DNA of 64,000 nt from Streptococcus parasanguinis CC87K (GCF_000507765.1 NZ_KI669402.1:248001-312000); one strand, 5' to 3'. Counted from the first letter of the stretch, positions 35,080 through 46,583 are shown. Notes: generated by a model not told the origin, from the sequence alone. Numbers and translations: made by a program.

Positions 35080-36144
35080 ATGACTGATTTATTTTCTAAA
35101 ATCAAAGAAGTAACTGAAATCCCTGCTATCTCAGGGCATGAAGCTCCTGTACGGGATTATTTGCGCCAACAATTGACCCCTCATGTGGACGAAATCGTGA
35201 CAGATGGTCTCGGTGGGATCTTTGGAGTCAAACATTCAACAGCTGCCGATGCTCCTCGTATCTTAGTAGCTGCCCACATGGACGAAGTTGGTTTTATGAT
35301 CAGCGAAATCAAAGCTGACGGAACTTTCCGTGTTGTCCCAATCGGAGGTTGGAACCCGATGGTCGTCAGCAGCCAACGCTTCAAACTCTTTACACGTGAC
35401 GGACGTGAATACCCTGCTATTTCAGGATCTGTTCCTCCTCATTTGACACGTGGAACAGGTGGACCAACCGTACCTGCCATTAGCGACATCGTCTTTGATG
35501 CAGGCTTTAGCTCTAAAGCCGAAGCTGAAAGCTATGGAGTCCGTCCTGGAGATACCTTGGTCCCAGACAGCTCTGCGATTCTTACTGCTAATGGTAAAAA
35601 CGTCATCTCTAAAGCATGGGATAACCGCTACGGCGTCTTGATGGTCAGCGAATTGGCCAAGAGCCTTTCCGGACAAGCCTTAAACAATGAACTGTATGTA
35701 GGGGCCAACGTTCAAGAAGAAGTGGGACTTCGTGGAGCCCACACTTCAACCACTAAATTTGATCCTGAAATCTTCCTTGCTGTAGACTGTTCGCCAGCAG
35801 CCGATGTCTTTGGAGACCAAGGAGCGATTGGGGAAGGAACACTGCTTCGCTTCTATGATCCAGGTCACATCATGCTACCAAATATGAAAGATTTCTTGCT
35901 CACTACGGCTGAAGAAGCGGGCATCAAATTCCAATACTATTGTGCCAAAGGTGGTACCGATGCAGGTGCAGCACACTTGAAGAACGGCGGAGTCCCATCA
36001 ACCACTATTGGTGTCTGTGCACGTTACATCCACTCTCACCAAACCCTCTATGCCATGGATGATTTCTTACAAGCGCAAGCCTTCTTACAAGCATTGGTTA
36101 AGAAATTGGATCGCTCTACAGTTGATTTGATCAAACACTATTAA
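35080..36144 (+). CDS. pepA: Glutamyl aminopeptidase (M42 family)
   Basis: A 354-residue metallo-aminopeptidase that removes N-terminal Glu or Asp from peptides. Metal and catalytic motifs are seen: VAAHMDEVGFM near residue 65, WDNRYG, NVQEEVGLRGA and AVDCSPA. AGAAAGGAGG-like ribosome site GAAGG precedes the ATG. It is monocistronic, with a terminator right behind it. Confidence 0.93.
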   Translation: MTDLFSKIKEVTEIPAISGHEAPVRDYLRQQLTPHVDEIVTDGLGGIFGVKHSTAADAPRILVAAHMDEVGFMISEIKADGTFRVVPIGGWNPMVVSSQRFKLFTRDGREYPAISGSVPPHLTRGTGGPTVPAISDIVFDAGFSSKAEAESYGVRPGDTLVPDSSAILTANGKNVISKAWDNRYGVLMVSELAKSLSGQALNNELYVGANVQEEVGLRGAHTSTTKFDPEIFLAVDCSPAADVFGDQGAIGEGTLLRFYDPGHIMLPNMKDFLLTTAEEAGIKFQYYCAKGGTDAGAAHLKNGGVPSTTIGVCARYIHSHQTLYAMDDFLQAQAFLQALVKKLDRSTVDLIKHY

Positions 36145-36158
36145 ACAACATCGATCTG

Positions 36159-36180
36159 AAGCCCCGTAAGGGGCTTTTTT
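36159..36180 (+). terminator. Terminator after pepA
   Basis: AAGCCCC-GTAA-GGGGCTT followed by TTTT is a compact, strong intrinsic terminator. Confidence 0.92.
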
Positions 36181-36203
36181 AGGGGGAAAACAAGGTTCTC
36201 TTT

Positions 36204-36264
36204 GAAACTTTCCAGCGTGAGTCACCATTGAGCCCCTCGGCATCCACACTCCCCTTAGGAAAGT
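36204..36264. repeat. Short copy of the GAAACTTTCC hairpin element
   Basis: It starts GAAACTTTCC-agCGTGAG and ends CTTAGGAAAGT, the same ends as the longer element at 37997-38133. The two flank the DUF1846 gene in the same orientation. Confidence 0.55.
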
Positions 36265-36299
36265 ATCTTAGAATATTTTATCTTCCATCTGTTTTCTGA

Positions 36300-36305
36300 T
36301 ATAAT
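36300..36305 (+). promoter_or_regulatory. Probable -10 box for the DUF1846 gene
   Basis: A consensus TATAAT stands 84 bases upstream of the chosen start codon; the -35 region is poor. Confidence 0.35.
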
Positions 36306-36388
36306 ATGAAAGAATGAAATGGTAGGAAACTGAACACTCATCCTTGGATTTGTGTGGCAGACCCTTCCCTTATATACAGGAGTTTTAC

Positions 36389-37873
36389 ATGAAAAAACAA
36401 GCTTTTAGTTCTGAAAAGTATTTGAACTTGCAACGTGACCACATTATTGAGCGGATCAACCAATTCGATGGCAAGCTCTACCTTGAATTTGGTGGTAAGA
36501 TGTTAGAAGACTTTCACGCTGCTCGTGTCCTCCCTGGATACGAACCAGACAATAAGATCAAGCTACTCCAAGAATTGCGCGACCAGGTGGAAATTGTCAT
36601 TGCCATCAACGCCAACAACATTGAGCACTCAAAAGCCCGTGGGGATCTAGGAATTTCTTATGACCAAGAAGTGCTACGCTTGATCGACAAATTCAATGAA
36701 TTGGGGATCTTTGTAGGCTCTGTCGTCATCACCCAATATGCTGGACAAGCTGCAGCAGATGCCTTTCGCAAACAACTGGACAAGAGCGGGATCGCCTCTT
36801 ATCTCCACTATCCGATCAAGGGCTATCCGACTGATATGGACCACATCATCTCTCCTGAGGGGATGGGGAAAAATGACTATATCAAGACTAGCCGCAATTT
36901 GGTCGTTGTGACAGCTCCTGGACCTGGTTCTGGTAAGCTGGCAACGTGTATGTCCAATATGTACCATGACCAATTAAATGGGATCAAATCAGGTTATGCC
37001 AAGTTTGAAACCTTCCCAGTATGGAATCTTCCTTTGCACCACCCAGTTAACTTGGCTTATGAAGCAGCGACTGCAGATCTAGACGATGTCAATATGATCG
37101 ATCCCTTCCACCTCCAAACCTACGGGGAAACAACAGTCAATTACAACCGCGATATCGAAATCTTCCCTGTCTTGAAGCGCATGTTGGAACGCATCTTAGG
37201 AACCTCCCCTTACGCTTCTCCAACAGACATGGGCGTTAACATGGTTGGCTTTGCCATTGTGGACAATGACGCTGCGATTGAAGCTTCCCAACAAGAAATC
37301 ATCCGTCGCTATTACCAAACCATTTTGGATGTCAAAGCTGAACGCGTCGGTGAAGGAGCTGTCAAGAAGATTGAGCTCTTGATGAATGATTTAGGCATTA
37401 CTCCAAATGACCGGAAAGTGACCGTGCTTGCCCGCCAAAAAGAAGAAGAAACAGGGGAGCCAGCCTTGGCCCTTGAATTGCCAAACGGCGAGATGGTAAC
37501 CGGAAAAACCTCTGATCTCTTTGGTCCAACAGCAGCCCTCTTGATCAATGCGATCAAGAAATTGGCGCATATTGATAAAGAAACCAAATTAATCGAGCCA
37601 GAATACGTCCAACCTATCCAAGGCTTGAAGATCAATCATTTGGGTAGCCGCAATCCTCGTCTTCACTCGAACGAAATCCTCATTGCCCTAGCCATTACGG
37701 CCATGAGTAACGAAGATGCTAAGCTTGCGATGCAAGAATTAGGCAAGTTGAAAGGCAGTGAAGCCCATTCAACCGTGATGCTGACAGACGAAGACAAGAA
37801 TGTCCTTCGCAAGCTCGGTATCAACGTCACCATGGACCCTGTCTACCAATACGATCGCTTGTATCGTAAATAA
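36389..37873 (+). CDS. DUF1846 domain-containing protein
   Basis: The 494-residue protein belongs to the DUF1846 family of well conserved cytoplasmic proteins of unknown function. It begins [15 protein letters not shown] and includes the glycine-rich [20 protein letters not shown], which suggests a phosphate- or nucleotide-binding loop. AGGAG is six bases before the ATG at 36389; a longer start adds unlikely residues. Monocistronic. Confidence 0.88.
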   Translation: MKKQAFSSEKYLNLQRDHIIERINQFDGKLYLEFGGKMLEDFHAARVLPGYEPDNKIKLLQELRDQVEIVIAINANNIEHSKARGDLGISYDQEVLRLIDKFNELGIFVGSVVITQYAGQAAADAFRKQLDKSGIASYLHYPIKGYPTDMDHIISPEGMGKNDYIKTSRNLVVVTAPGPGSGKLATCMSNMYHDQLNGIKSGYAKFETFPVWNLPLHHPVNLAYEAATADLDDVNMIDPFHLQTYGETTVNYNRDIEIFPVLKRMLERILGTSPYASPTDMGVNMVGFAIVDNDAAIEASQQEIIRRYYQTILDVKAERVGEGAVKKIELLMNDLGITPNDRKVTVLARQKEEETGEPALALELPNGEMVTGKTSDLFGPTAALLINAIKKLAHIDKETKLIEPEYVQPIQGLKINHLGSRNPRLHSNEILIALAITAMSNEDAKLAMQELGKLKGSEAHSTVMLTDEDKNVLRKLGINVTMDPVYQYDRLYRK

Positions 37874-37888
37874 ACTGAGACAAACAAA

Positions 37889-38190
37889 AACAATCCCTGC
37901 TCGAGGGATTGTTGAGAGCGTAGAGAAACGAATCTTTTATAAAATCCAATCAATTCTTTAAAAATTATACTCGTTATAGTTATTCAGTCATCTAATGAAA
38001 CTTTCCGCCGTGAGAAAAGTGCCTGAAACGACTCAGTTTCAGGCACTCGGAATTATTGAGACCTTAGGCTCAATAATTAGTCATGGAACTTCATAGAAGT
38101 TCGCTGACGTCCGTACTCACCTAAGGAAAGTTTTTTAAGAAGACTTTGTCTTCAATCTCAACAATTCCTAGAGCAGGGATTGTTTTTTTA
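37889..38190. repeat. 300-bp inverted, multi-hairpin element
   Basis: Arms of 29 bases at 37889-37917 and 38156-38184 are inverted repeats with two mismatches; TTTTTTT follows the right arm. Each arm can itself form a short terminator hairpin. Inside is the GAAACTTTCC element. The 335-base gap between the DUF1846 gene and folBK contains no gene and consists mostly of this element. Confidence 0.8.
37997..38133. repeat. Long copy of the GAAACTTTCC hairpin element
   Basis: AAACTTTCC/GGAAAGTTT close a structure holding three hairpins: AGTGCCTGAAAC/GTTTCAGGCACT, AATTATTGAG/CTCAATAATT and AACTTC/GAAGTT. Ends match 36204-36264. Confidence 0.75.
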
Positions 38191-38208
38191 TGATGCAAAG
38201 AAGAGAGA

Positions 38209-39018
38209 CTATTTGACGGCATCCCATAATTGGCGAATTGGCTTTCTTTGAACAGGGTCCACAAAATGAGGAGCAATTTCATTCAAAGACTCTAGGACAA
38301 AGGCACGTTCTGCCACATAAGGATGTGGCAAGATCAAGCTCGGACTGTAACAAATGGTGTCCTCCATATAGAGCAGATCTAGATCGATCACACGTGGCCC
38401 CCACTTGACCTCACGGACACGCCCCATTTCCTGCTCAATGGCAAGTAAGGTCTCTAATAAATCCTCTGGGGTCATCCAGGTTTCAACCTCTGCCACCTGA
38501 TTCAAAAAGGTGTCCTGCTCCACTCCTCCCCAGGGTTCTGTTTCAATCCTTGTGGATGTCTGAAGAAGGCGAATGCCTCGATCCTTGAGTTTTTCTAGCG
38601 CCGTCTCTAGTTGCAGTTGTTTATCTCCCATATTGGTGCCAAGCCCAATAAAGGCCCGTTTTTTCTCCCGTTCGATTGTCACCGAACAAGTCTCGAGTGG
38701 CAAGGGAACAGGAGCCCAAGGTTTTTTCAACTCCAGACGAACTTTTTCTACGAAGGCATAGCTTTCGAAAATCTTTTGAACCAATTGAAAGGCCACCGTT
38801 TCAATCAGATCAATCTTTTCTGCCTGCATCCACTCGGTCAACTGTTCCGCCAAGATCCCGTAATGGATCGAAGCTTCCAAATCACCTGTGCGGGCAGCAC
38901 GAGTCATCTCATAATCTACCCATAGGTCTAGGACAAAGCGTTGTCCTAATTCTTTTTCTGCTGGGAAAACACCGTGATAGGCGTATACCTCTAAGTCCTT
39001 GATCCGTAATTGATCCAC
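38209..39018 (-). CDS. folBK: Bifunctional dihydroneopterin aldolase / HPPK (FolB-FolK fusion)
   Basis: Residues 1-115 are dihydroneopterin aldolase (Fol[15 protein letters not shown]) and residues from about 125 are 6-hydroxymethyl-dihydropterin pyrophosphokinase (Fol[34 protein letters not shown]). The fusion corresponds to pneumococcal SulD. The GTG at 39018 is preferred because homologues begin MDQL and AGAGG is eight bases upstream. It is the last gene of the folate operon. Confidence 0.92.
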   Translation of the reverse strand: MDQLRIKDLEVYAYHGVFPAEKELGQRFVLDLWVDYEMTRAARTGDLEASIHYGILAEQLTEWMQAEKIDLIETVAFQLVQKIFESYAFVEKVRLELKKPWAPVPLPLETCSVTIEREKKRAFIGLGTNMGDKQLQLETALEKLKDRGIRLLQTSTRIETEPWGGVEQDTFLNQVAEVETWMTPEDLLETLLAIEQEMGRVREVKWGPRVIDLDLLYMEDTICYSPSLILPHPYVAERAFVLESLNEIAPHFVDPVQRKPIRQLWDAVK

Positions 39019-39043
39019 TCTGTTCACCTCTTATAGCCAGCCA

Positions 39044-39598
39044 TTAGTGGCCCATGAGTTTATAGGCTTCATTTTTTAAGTCTTTATCTGTCGCAAGCAG
39101 TCCACGCGCAGCAGTTGTCACTGTAGCGGTCCCAGGTTTACGGACACCACGCATGTTCATACACATATGCTCTGCTTCTACCCAGACAAGTGCTCCTTGT
39201 GCTCCAAGATATTCCATCAAGGCATCTGCGATTTCTACCGTCAAACGTTCCTGAATCTGTGGTTTTTTAGCGTAAACTTCGACCGTACGAGCCAGTTTGG
39301 AAAGCCCAGCCACACGGCCATTTGGAATGTAGGCAATGTGCACTTTTCCATAAAATGGTAAAAAGTGATGCTCACACATGGAATGGAAGAAGATATCCTT
39401 CTCGACCACCATATTGTTATCAATGATTTCAAATGATTTAGACAGGTGCTCTTCTGCTGTCTGCCCTAATCCTGCAAAGATTTCTTGGTACATCTTGGCA
39501 ATGCGGGTCGGCGTTTCCTGAAGTCCCTCACGGTTCTCATCTTCACCGACTGCCTCGATGATCATTTTCACTGCTTCTTCAATTTTCTTTGTATCCAT
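39044..39598 (-). CDS. folE: GTP cyclohydrolase I
   Basis: A 184-residue enzyme making dihydroneopterin triphosphate from GTP, the first step of folate synthesis. The zinc motif [11 protein letters not shown] and the sequence [15 protein letters not shown] are present. It lies between folC and folBK with small gaps. Confidence 0.96.
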   Translation of the reverse strand: MDTKKIEEAVKMIIEAVGEDENREGLQETPTRIAKMYQEIFAGLGQTAEEHLSKSFEIIDNNMVVEKDIFFHSMCEHHFLPFYGKVHIAYIPNGRVAGLSKLARTVEVYAKKPQIQERLTVEIADALMEYLGAQGALVWVEAEHMCMNMRGVRKPGTATVTTAARGLLATDKDLKNEAYKLMGH

Positions 39599-39606
39599 AT
39601 CATCTC

Positions 39607-40917
39607 CTAGTTGGATTTTTCTGTTTTTAATAAATAAGGTCGTACCTGGCTAAGGAAGTAGAGCGACCCCGTTACAATGAGGAGCTCATTGCCTTCAGCT
39701 TGCCAGTTTTGTAGAAACTCTTGCCAGTTGACTTCCTCAAGCTGATGGTTTTTCGCAGCAGCTCTTATCTCTTCTTGAGAATAAGCTCTTGGATCTTCAA
39801 AGCTCGTGAGGATCAAGCGACTATTTTCTAGTTCCTGCCACTGAATGAGCATCTCTTCTAAGGCTTTGGTCCGGATGCAGGTAAAAAGAATGGTCTTATT
39901 TTGACTTGGGAACAGTTCCCGAAGACTTGCGATCAAAGGCGCAACGGCATGGGGGTTATGGGCCCCATCTAGTAAGATCATGGGATTTTGCGAGACCACT
40001 TCCATCCGGCCAGGCCAGACGACTTGATGCAAGGCCTCATCCACTAACTCTCTTGACAAGAGTTCACGCCCTTCTCTTTCAAAAAGTACATCACAGATAC
40101 TGATCGCAAGAGCTGCATTTCTAGCCTGGTGATGACCTAAGAGCGCTACTTGATAGGAGGCTGTTTCTCTTTTGGAACTGTGATAAGAAAAGGATTGGCC
40201 CGATAGACAAGAGGCCTCTAGCTCAACTTGGTAATCTCTGTCATAGGCTGTTATCGGTGCCTGCTTCTGAATCGCAATGCCTTCAATGACTTGGCTGGCT
40301 TCTGCTTCTAATTTCCCTAGAACCAGAGGAATTCCTGGCTTAATGATGCCTGCCTTTTCACGGGCGATGGAAGCCAGATCTGGCCCAAGAAGGGCGACAT
40401 GATCCAAGCCAATCGAAGTGATCGCCGTCAGAACAGGCTGACAGACATTGGTACTGTCTAGTCGTCCCCCCATACCGACTTCCATGATCACATAATCCAG
40501 CTCCTCGTGAGCAAAATAATCATAGGCGATGGCCGTCATCACTTCAAATTCCGTCAACCCTTGAAAAACAGCCCTTGATTGTTCAGCTTCCAGGAGTTGC
40601 TGGTAACTATCCAGGTAGGTTTGCAGGTCTTGATCCGAAATGGCTTCGCCATTAATGGTGATTTGGTCATTGTAATGGATCAGATAAGGAGAGGTAAAGA
40701 CTCCAACTCGTAAACCTGCCTGCCTCAAGAGTTGGGACAAGGTGGCAATGGTAGAGCCTTTGCCATTGGTCCCCGCAATATGGATGACCCGACAGTCTAG
40801 GTGAGGATTTCCTCTCAAAGCCAAGAGAGCTTCCATGCGCTCCAAGCCGAAATGTGGATCTTGGGAACGATAGGCCTCTAGCCAACGAAGATCCAACTGA
40901 TGTTCTTTTGTCTTCAT
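39607..40917 (-). CDS. folC: Bifunctional folylpolyglutamate/dihydrofolate synthase
   Basis: A 436-residue Mur-ligase-like enzyme that adds glutamate to dihydropteroate and folates. The ATP loop GTNGKGST and motif [12 protein letters not shown] are present, and [12 protein letters not shown] follows in the C-terminal domain. Its start codon directly follows the folP stop. Confidence 0.94.
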   Translation of the reverse strand: MKTKEHQLDLRWLEAYRSQDPHFGLERMEALLALRGNPHLDCRVIHIAGTNGKGSTIATLSQLLRQAGLRVGVFTSPYLIHYNDQITINGEAISDQDLQTYLDSYQQLLEAEQSRAVFQGLTEFEVMTAIAYDYFAHEELDYVIMEVGMGGRLDSTNVCQPVLTAITSIGLDHVALLGPDLASIAREKAGIIKPGIPLVLGKLEAEASQVIEGIAIQKQAPITAYDRDYQVELEASCLSGQSFSYHSSKRETASYQVALLGHHQARNAALAISICDVLFEREGRELLSRELVDEALHQVVWPGRMEVVSQNPMILLDGAHNPHAVAPLIASLRELFPSQNKTILFTCIRTKALEEMLIQWQELENSRLILTSFEDPRAYSQEEIRAAAKNHQLEEVNWQEFLQNWQAEGNELLIVTGSLYFLSQVRPYLLKTEKSN

Positions 40918-41892
<975 letters not shown>

Positions 41893-41914
41893 CTACAGCA
41901 TGATTGCGAACAAA

Positions 41915-41943
41915 AGAGGCTAGAACAAGTGTTCTAAACCTCT
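41915..41943. repeat. Hairpin related to the 180-bp repeat head
   Basis: AGAGGCTAGAAC-aagt-GTTCTAaACCTCT resembles the first hairpin of the repeats at 20299 and 23057; the rest of that element is not conserved here. Confidence 0.4.
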
Positions 41944-42020
41944 GAGTCTACTCTCCATACGGATTTCTGACCTTCTGTAGGATGGTTCTGCATCAAAACT
42001 CATTGGTACCTACCATTTTA

Positions 42021-42752
42021 TCATAATTTATCATGGAAGAAAACTCTCCATACTGGCAATAAACAAAGGAGTATGACCACCGGATAATAATAAGCTAGCG
42101 CATTCAAGGTCATATGAAGGCAAATGTTATACTCGATCCGCTTATAGCGATAAGCCACCCAAGTTAAGATCAAGGACATGCCTCCGTAAGCTACCCACTC
42201 CCCTAGGGTACTCGGTCCATGCAAGTACGTAAAAAAGAGAGCACCGGCTAGATAACCGATTGGTTCTGCCCCTCGAAAGATCAAACGAGGGATAATGGCC
42301 CGACAGAGCAGCTCTTCTAGAATCGGAGCAACAAGGATCACGACCATGCCCATAGCAAGAAAAGGAGCATGAGATTGCAGTTCATTCAGAGCCGCTTGGT
42401 TTGCCGTCGTACCACCTGCCTCTTGTTTCAACAAGGGATAGGCGAGCAGGTTATTAGCCATCAACAAGAGAAGAAAAAGAAAATTTCTCCCCAAAGACGG
42501 CCAGGTTATAACCCGAGCATCTAAGTTCTCCAGAGGGCTCTTTTTGATGACTATATAAAAAATAAATAGCACCGCCACTGTCACCAAGAGAGTGAGGATA
42601 GTGACCCACCTTGCATCCATTCCTTCTTGAAGGGAATAAACCATGGTGATGAGGGGGAATTGTGAGAGAAAGAATAAGGGCACAAAAAGAAGGAGCCAGA
42701 GGGCATTCTTACATAATGGGTGCTTTCGAACAAATGACTGTATATTTTTCAA
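42021..42752 (-). CDS. CPBP family intramembrane glutamic endopeptidase
   Basis: A 243-residue membrane protein with about seven membrane segments and the CPBP (Abi) motifs: EELLCR with the paired catalytic glutamates, FTYLHGPS with a histidine, and a later N/H region. Bacterial members cleave membrane proteins or protect against self-made bacteriocins. It stands alone between folP and ackA, so no target can be suggested. Confidence 0.85.
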   Translation of the reverse strand: MKNIQSFVRKHPLCKNALWLLLFVPLFFLSQFPLITMVYSLQEGMDARWVTILTLLVTVAVLFIFYIVIKKSPLENLDARVITWPSLGRNFLFLLLLMANNLLAYPLLKQEAGGTTANQAALNELQSHAPFLAMGMVVILVAPILEELLCRAIIPRLIFRGAEPIGYLAGALFFTYLHGPSTLGEWVAYGGMSLILTWVAYRYKRIEYNICLHMTLNALAYYYPVVILLCLLPVWRVFFHDKL

Positions 42753-42779
42753 TGGACAACCTCTTTCTTGTATAAAATA

Positions 42780-42811
42780 AGAAGACTGGGGCTTTCGCCT
42801 CCAGCCTTCTC
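42780..42811 (-). terminator. Terminator after ackA
   Basis: Minus-strand AGAAGGCTGGAGG-CGAAAG-CCCCAGTCTTCT forms a strong stem followed by a T-rich tail. Confidence 0.75.
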
Positions 42812-42824
42812 TCTTTATTACAGT

Positions 42825-44018
42825 TTACTGATTTTTGAAACGTTCAACGTCACGCGCAATCACCAACTCTTCATCCGTTGGAATCACCAATACCTTCACA
42901 CGGGAATCATCTGTAGAAATATCTCCGACAACTCCAAAGACGTTCTTTTCAGGGTCGACCTTGCAGCCAAACCAGCTGATTCCATTGATAATAGAAGAAC
43001 GAACATTTACTGCATTTTCACCGATTCCTGCTGTAAAGATGATGGCATCTGCACCATTCAAGACTGCTAAGTATTGACCGATGTATTTTTGCAAACGATC
43101 GATAAAGATATCGTAAGCCAATTTAGCTTTTTCGTCTCCATTGTGCATCGCTGTATGGATATCCCGCATGTCACTAGAAGATCCAGAAACACCCAGAAGA
43201 CCTGATTCACGATTGAGGATACGGCTGATATCTTCAGGTTTATTGAAATCCTCTGTATGTTCCATCAAGTAAGGAATAATCGCTGGATCGAGATCCCCTG
43301 TACGGGTTCCCATCATGACTCCACCTAGAGGGGTGAAGCCCATTGAGGTATCGACAGAGATTCCCTTGTCAACCGCTGTAACAGATACACCATTTCCAAC
43401 GTGGCAGGTGATCAATTTCAATTCTTCTAATGGTTTTCCAAGAAGTTTAGCAGCTTCACCCGCTACATACTGATGACTGGTTCCATGAGCACCGTACTTA
43501 CGGACCTTATTTTCTGTGTAATATTTGGTTGGAAGAGGGTAACGATAAGCTTTTTCCGGCATGGTTGTATGGAAAGAAGTATCAAATACCACAACACTGG
43601 TAATATTTGGACAAATCTCTCTAAAGGCGCGAATTCCAGCTGCATTTGCAGGATTATGAAGAGGTGCTAACAAAGACAATTCTTCTACTTTTCGAAGGAC
43701 TTCGTCATCTACCAAGGCAGAATCCTTAAAGTATTCTCCACCAGCAACGACGCGGTGGCCCACACCTGTAATCTCATCGTAGGATTTGATAATATCAAAA
43801 CGAATCAAATCATCCAACAAAATTTTTACAGCTTGTGTATGGTCCTGGATATCTAATACTTGTTTTTCAGAGCGTCCATCAAATTTAACAGTTGAAATAG
43901 AATCTTTCAAACCGATCCGTTCAATCAACCCTTTTGCAAGAACAGTTTCCTCTGGCATTTGGTACAATTGCCATTTCAAACTAGAGCTTCCTGCATTAAT
44001 AGAAATTGTTTTCGACAT
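42825..44018 (-). CDS. ackA: Acetate kinase
   Basis: A 397-residue enzyme converting acetyl phosphate and ADP to acetate and ATP. Family motifs [10 protein letters not shown] at the N-terminus, [18 protein letters not shown] and [10 protein letters not shown] are intact. It has its own promoter at the end of the upstream ytxK gene, the usual streptococcal order behind comG. Confidence 0.97.
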   Translation of the reverse strand: MSKTISINAGSSSLKWQLYQMPEETVLAKGLIERIGLKDSISTVKFDGRSEKQVLDIQDHTQAVKILLDDLIRFDIIKSYDEITGVGHRVVAGGEYFKDSALVDDEVLRKVEELSLLAPLHNPANAAGIRAFREICPNITSVVVFDTSFHTTMPEKAYRYPLPTKYYTENKVRKYGAHGTSHQYVAGEAAKLLGKPLEELKLITCHVGNGVSVTAVDKGISVDTSMGFTPLGGVMMGTRTGDLDPAIIPYLMEHTEDFNKPEDISRILNRESGLLGVSGSSSDMRDIHTAMHNGDEKAKLAYDIFIDRLQKYIGQYLAVLNGADAIIFTAGIGENAVNVRSSIINGISWFGCKVDPEKNVFGVVGDISTDDSRVKVLVIPTDEELVIARDVERFKNQ

Positions 44019-44051
44019 ATATTCACCTCATTAAGCGTTTTCACTTCCTCT

Positions 44052-44080
44052 ATTATATCAGATCTTTGATCAAATTTCAC
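44052..44080 (-). promoter_or_regulatory. ackA promoter
   Basis: On the minus strand TGATATAAT, an extended consensus -10 (TATAAT at 44052-44057), with GTGAAA 17 bases upstream. Confidence 0.55.
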
Positions 44081-45023
44081 TATCCTTTAACCAGTTTTGG
44101 AAACTTTCCATAAAGTGAACCACCTGGTCTTGATCCTGGAGATCGGTAAAAGGATAGACAAAGGGCTGAACAGACTCTTCTTCTTGTTTTCGTAGGACGA
44201 AAATCGTCTTAGCATAGGCGGGATTTGAAAAAAGAGATTCTGGCAAGGTCAGCATGGCAAGGATTTGAGCCTTGTCTGTTAGCCAAGCTTTCAACAGATC
44301 ACTCTGAGGGCTCGTCAAGAGGTTATTTGGAGCCAAAAAGATGGCTACTCCTTGAGGTTTCAGGTATTTCAGAGCCTGTTCCATCATGAGGTGATGAGCA
44401 TAGGTATGGCCTTCGGAGCTCGCCACCTGATAGCGCTGTGCAATCGCATCATCTGGATAATAGCCAATCGGTAAGTCGCTAACGATCAAGTCACTTTCTT
44501 TCAACACTTGTGGACGCACCGCGTCGCCTTGTGCAAAGACAACGCTAGACTCCATCACATCTGCGATACTAGCAGATAGATCAATCAAGAGATCATCCAC
44601 TTCCAATCCTAAGTAATCAATCGTGAGGCGGCTATTGTTGACAATGGTCTCAGCGAGATTTCCGGTTCCACTTCCCACTTCTAAGACATCCAATTGGTCG
44701 CCTTTGGCCAACTGATCGATCAAAAATGTAATGATAAAACCAATCGCATCTGGTGTGAACTGGTGATTCGCTTGTAAAGGTTCTGTCTGAGCAGCTTTCA
44801 TAAAAAGGAATTGGTAGGCTCTGCGCCATTCTTCCTTACTTAAACCTAGTTCTTTTAATTTTTTGCTATTGTTTTTAACGATGTCTAGATTCGTCTTGCC
44901 ATCCAAATACATGGCATTCTGTTCAATTAAGGCGTCATAAAAGTTGGTCGACAATTCATTTTGAATACTTTGAGTGTTTTCTAATAGATAGGTATAGACT
45001 TGTTCAATTTTTTCGAAATTCAT
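44070..45023 (-). CDS. ytxK: Class I SAM-dependent methyltransferase, YtxK-like
   Basis: A 317-residue N6-adenine-type methylase fold with SAM motif LEVGSGTGNLAE and SDLPIGYYP in place of the NPPY catalytic motif. Homologues sit immediately downstream of comG operons in streptococci; their target is unknown and they are not needed for the pilus as far as I know. It begins about 30 bases after comGG. Confidence 0.8.
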   Translation of the reverse strand: MNFEKIEQVYTYLLENTQSIQNELSTNFYDALIEQNAMYLDGKTNLDIVKNNSKKLKELGLSKEEWRRAYQFLFMKAAQTEPLQANHQFTPDAIGFIITFLIDQLAKGDQLDVLEVGSGTGNLAETIVNNSRLTIDYLGLEVDDLLIDLSASIADVMESSVVFAQGDAVRPQVLKESDLIVSDLPIGYYPDDAIAQRYQVASSEGHTYAHHLMMEQALKYLKPQGVAIFLAPNNLLTSPQSDLLKAWLTDKAQILAMLTLPESLFSNPAYAKTIFVLRKQEEESVQPFVYPFTDLQDQDQVVHFMESFQNWLKDSEI

Positions 45024-45053
45024 GATTTCCTCCGCACCCTATCATACCAAAAA

Positions 45054-45512
45054 TTAGTCTTTTTCGCTATTTTCTGATGGTTCCTTGGTCTCGTTTAGCG
45101 TCTCTTCAGAAGGCGTTTCGCTCCCTGCCTTCTCCTTATCTTTCTGTGTCTTCTTCTTTTCTTTTTGGCTCTTCTTACTTTCTTTTTCTTCCCTTACTGG
45201 AAGGACAAACTCATAGCTTTCGCCATCCATCTCAGCCTGGGCATGAAGAAAACCAGTATCCTTCTTTAGCTGAACGGTTCCAGATTTTAAATGAATCTCT
45301 GATGTCTTCTCATCACTCTTTCTCTTTTCAAGAGCCATTTGCACCAAAGCATAGGCCTGAAGGCGATCTTGACTCGTCTTTAAGATTCGTCTTTCCGCAA
45401 CCTGACGGTGCAGGTAAAACTGAAGCAAGAGACTAAAAATCGCTGCCATCAAGAGAGCGTAAAGCAAGACACCAGCCTTAACTTTTTTCATTTTGTATCG
45501 CTGGTACCACAT
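45054..45512 (-). CDS. comGG: Competence minor pilin ComGG
   Basis: A 152-residue minor pseudopilin with a membrane helix (about residues 9-29) but no clear prepilin cleavage motif, as usual for ComGG. Start MW...KMKKVKAGVLLY matches streptococcal homologues. The C-terminal 45 residues are unusually rich in Lys and Glu. It overlaps comGF by 35 bases. Confidence 0.85.
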   Translation of the reverse strand: MWYQRYKMKKVKAGVLLYALLMAAIFSLLLQFYLHRQVAERRILKTSQDRLQAYALVQMALEKRKSDEKTSEIHLKSGTVQLKKDTGFLHAQAEMDGESYEFVLPVREEKESKKSQKEKKKTQKDKEKAGSETPSEETLNETKEPSENSEKD

Positions 45513-45930
45513 GGTAGACATACTCCCTTTCTAGACCATCTTCAAAATTCAACCGCAGATGAAGCGACTCTCCCTCCTGCCAAATCTGACTAGAGTGAAC
45601 CCCTGAAATCATAGGCTGATAGCCCCTGCCCTTATCATCTGTTTTTCGGATATCATCCCCTTTCGATTGACCAATGGCAATTGGTTTTTGATCCTGAACC
45701 AAGTAGATATGATTGTCCGCTACTTTTTCAAAATGACTCCGATCCAATTCCACCTGCAATTGTTGCTGAAAAAGTATCCATTCTTCCTGCTTTTGATGTG
45801 CCTGGTAGTCCAATTCAGCATGCAGGAGCTTGGTCAAGCCTTGAAAGACCAACACTCCCCCACTGAGCACCAAGAGAGCGACCAAGGCTTCGAGCAGGGT
45901 AAAGGCCTTGACCTTTCCGTTATTCCACAT
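45478..45930 (-). CDS. comGF: Competence pseudopilin ComGF
   Basis: A 150-residue minor pseudopilin with the class III leader VKAFTLLEALVALLVL, cleaved by ComC. ATG at 45930 chosen from homologue length; it overlaps comGE by 11 bases. Confidence 0.88.
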   Translation of the reverse strand: MWNNGKVKAFTLLEALVALLVLSGGVLVFQGLTKLLHAELDYQAHQKQEEWILFQQQLQVELDRSHFEKVADNHIYLVQDQKPIAIGQSKGDDIRKTDDKGRGYQPMISGVHSSQIWQEGESLHLRLNFEDGLEREYVYHVVPAIQNEKS

Positions 45931-46207
45931 GCAGTACCACCTTCCCTTGATGATAGACCGTGAGTTGATCGGCATCTTTTTCGACTTGAACCTGAATGCC
46001 ATTGGCCTCTAGATGATTTTGCCCTGTCTGAAGCGCCATTTGAGCGACAGATAAGACCTCTACCTCTTTGAAATCCGCTAGTCGCTCCTTGCGCGAACGC
46101 CGGATCTCCCCTAACAATAAGGTCGTAATCATGGCAAATAAACCCAAGGCTACCAAAGATTCTATGAGAATACTAGCGGGAACGGATGCTTTTTTTAATT
46201 TTCCCAT
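45920..46207 (-). CDS. comGE: Competence pseudopilin ComGE
   Basis: A 95-residue minor pseudopilin with a membrane helix preceded by SVPASILIESLVALGLF, a prepilin-like segment, followed by a QMALQTGQN motif shared with pneumococcal ComGE. ATG at 46207 is used; a TTG six bases earlier is also possible. Overlaps comGD. Confidence 0.85.
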   Translation of the reverse strand: MGKLKKASVPASILIESLVALGLFAMITTLLLGEIRRSRKERLADFKEVEVLSVAQMALQTGQNHLEANGIQVQVEKDADQLTVYHQGKVVLHVE

Positions 46208-46583
46208 TTCCAAGCGAAAGCTGATAGGTCACCACTCCTCTCTGTGTCTGAAAGTGAACATTGGCCAGGGATGAATTGCCACCTGCACGGTCTAAACGAA
46301 TAGTTTTAGGATCTTGCAAAATGACAGAATCAGGAATCTCCACCGTCTGGTAAGGCGTTTGAATCTTCCTTGCAGTCACTTCAACATCCAATTCCGTTTG
46401 CCTTGCCAGCGCTATTTTCTGGCTTTCTTGATAGAGGTGTTCAAACTCTGCAAAAAATACTTTTTCTTCCACCTGCTGAAAGCTCGTCTTGATCGATCCC
46501 GATAAGCCCAGATAGATAAAACTGACGATCATCAAGGTCAGAAGAGTCTCCACCAAGGTGAAGGCCTTAATCTGCAACCGCAC
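46173..46583 (-). CDS. comGD: Competence pseudopilin ComGD
   Basis: A 136-residue minor pseudopilin with leader IKAFTLVETLLTL and the conserved FDRAGG-like RLDRAGGNSSLA. The GTG at 46583 has GGAG six bases upstream and gives the usual length, overlapping comGC by 17 bases. Confidence 0.85.
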   Translation of the reverse strand: MRLQIKAFTLVETLLTLMIVSFIYLGLSGSIKTSFQQVEEKVFFAEFEHLYQESQKIALARQTELDVEVTARKIQTPYQTVEIPDSVILQDPKTIRLDRAGGNSSLANVHFQTQRGVVTYQLSLGNGKIKKSIRSR

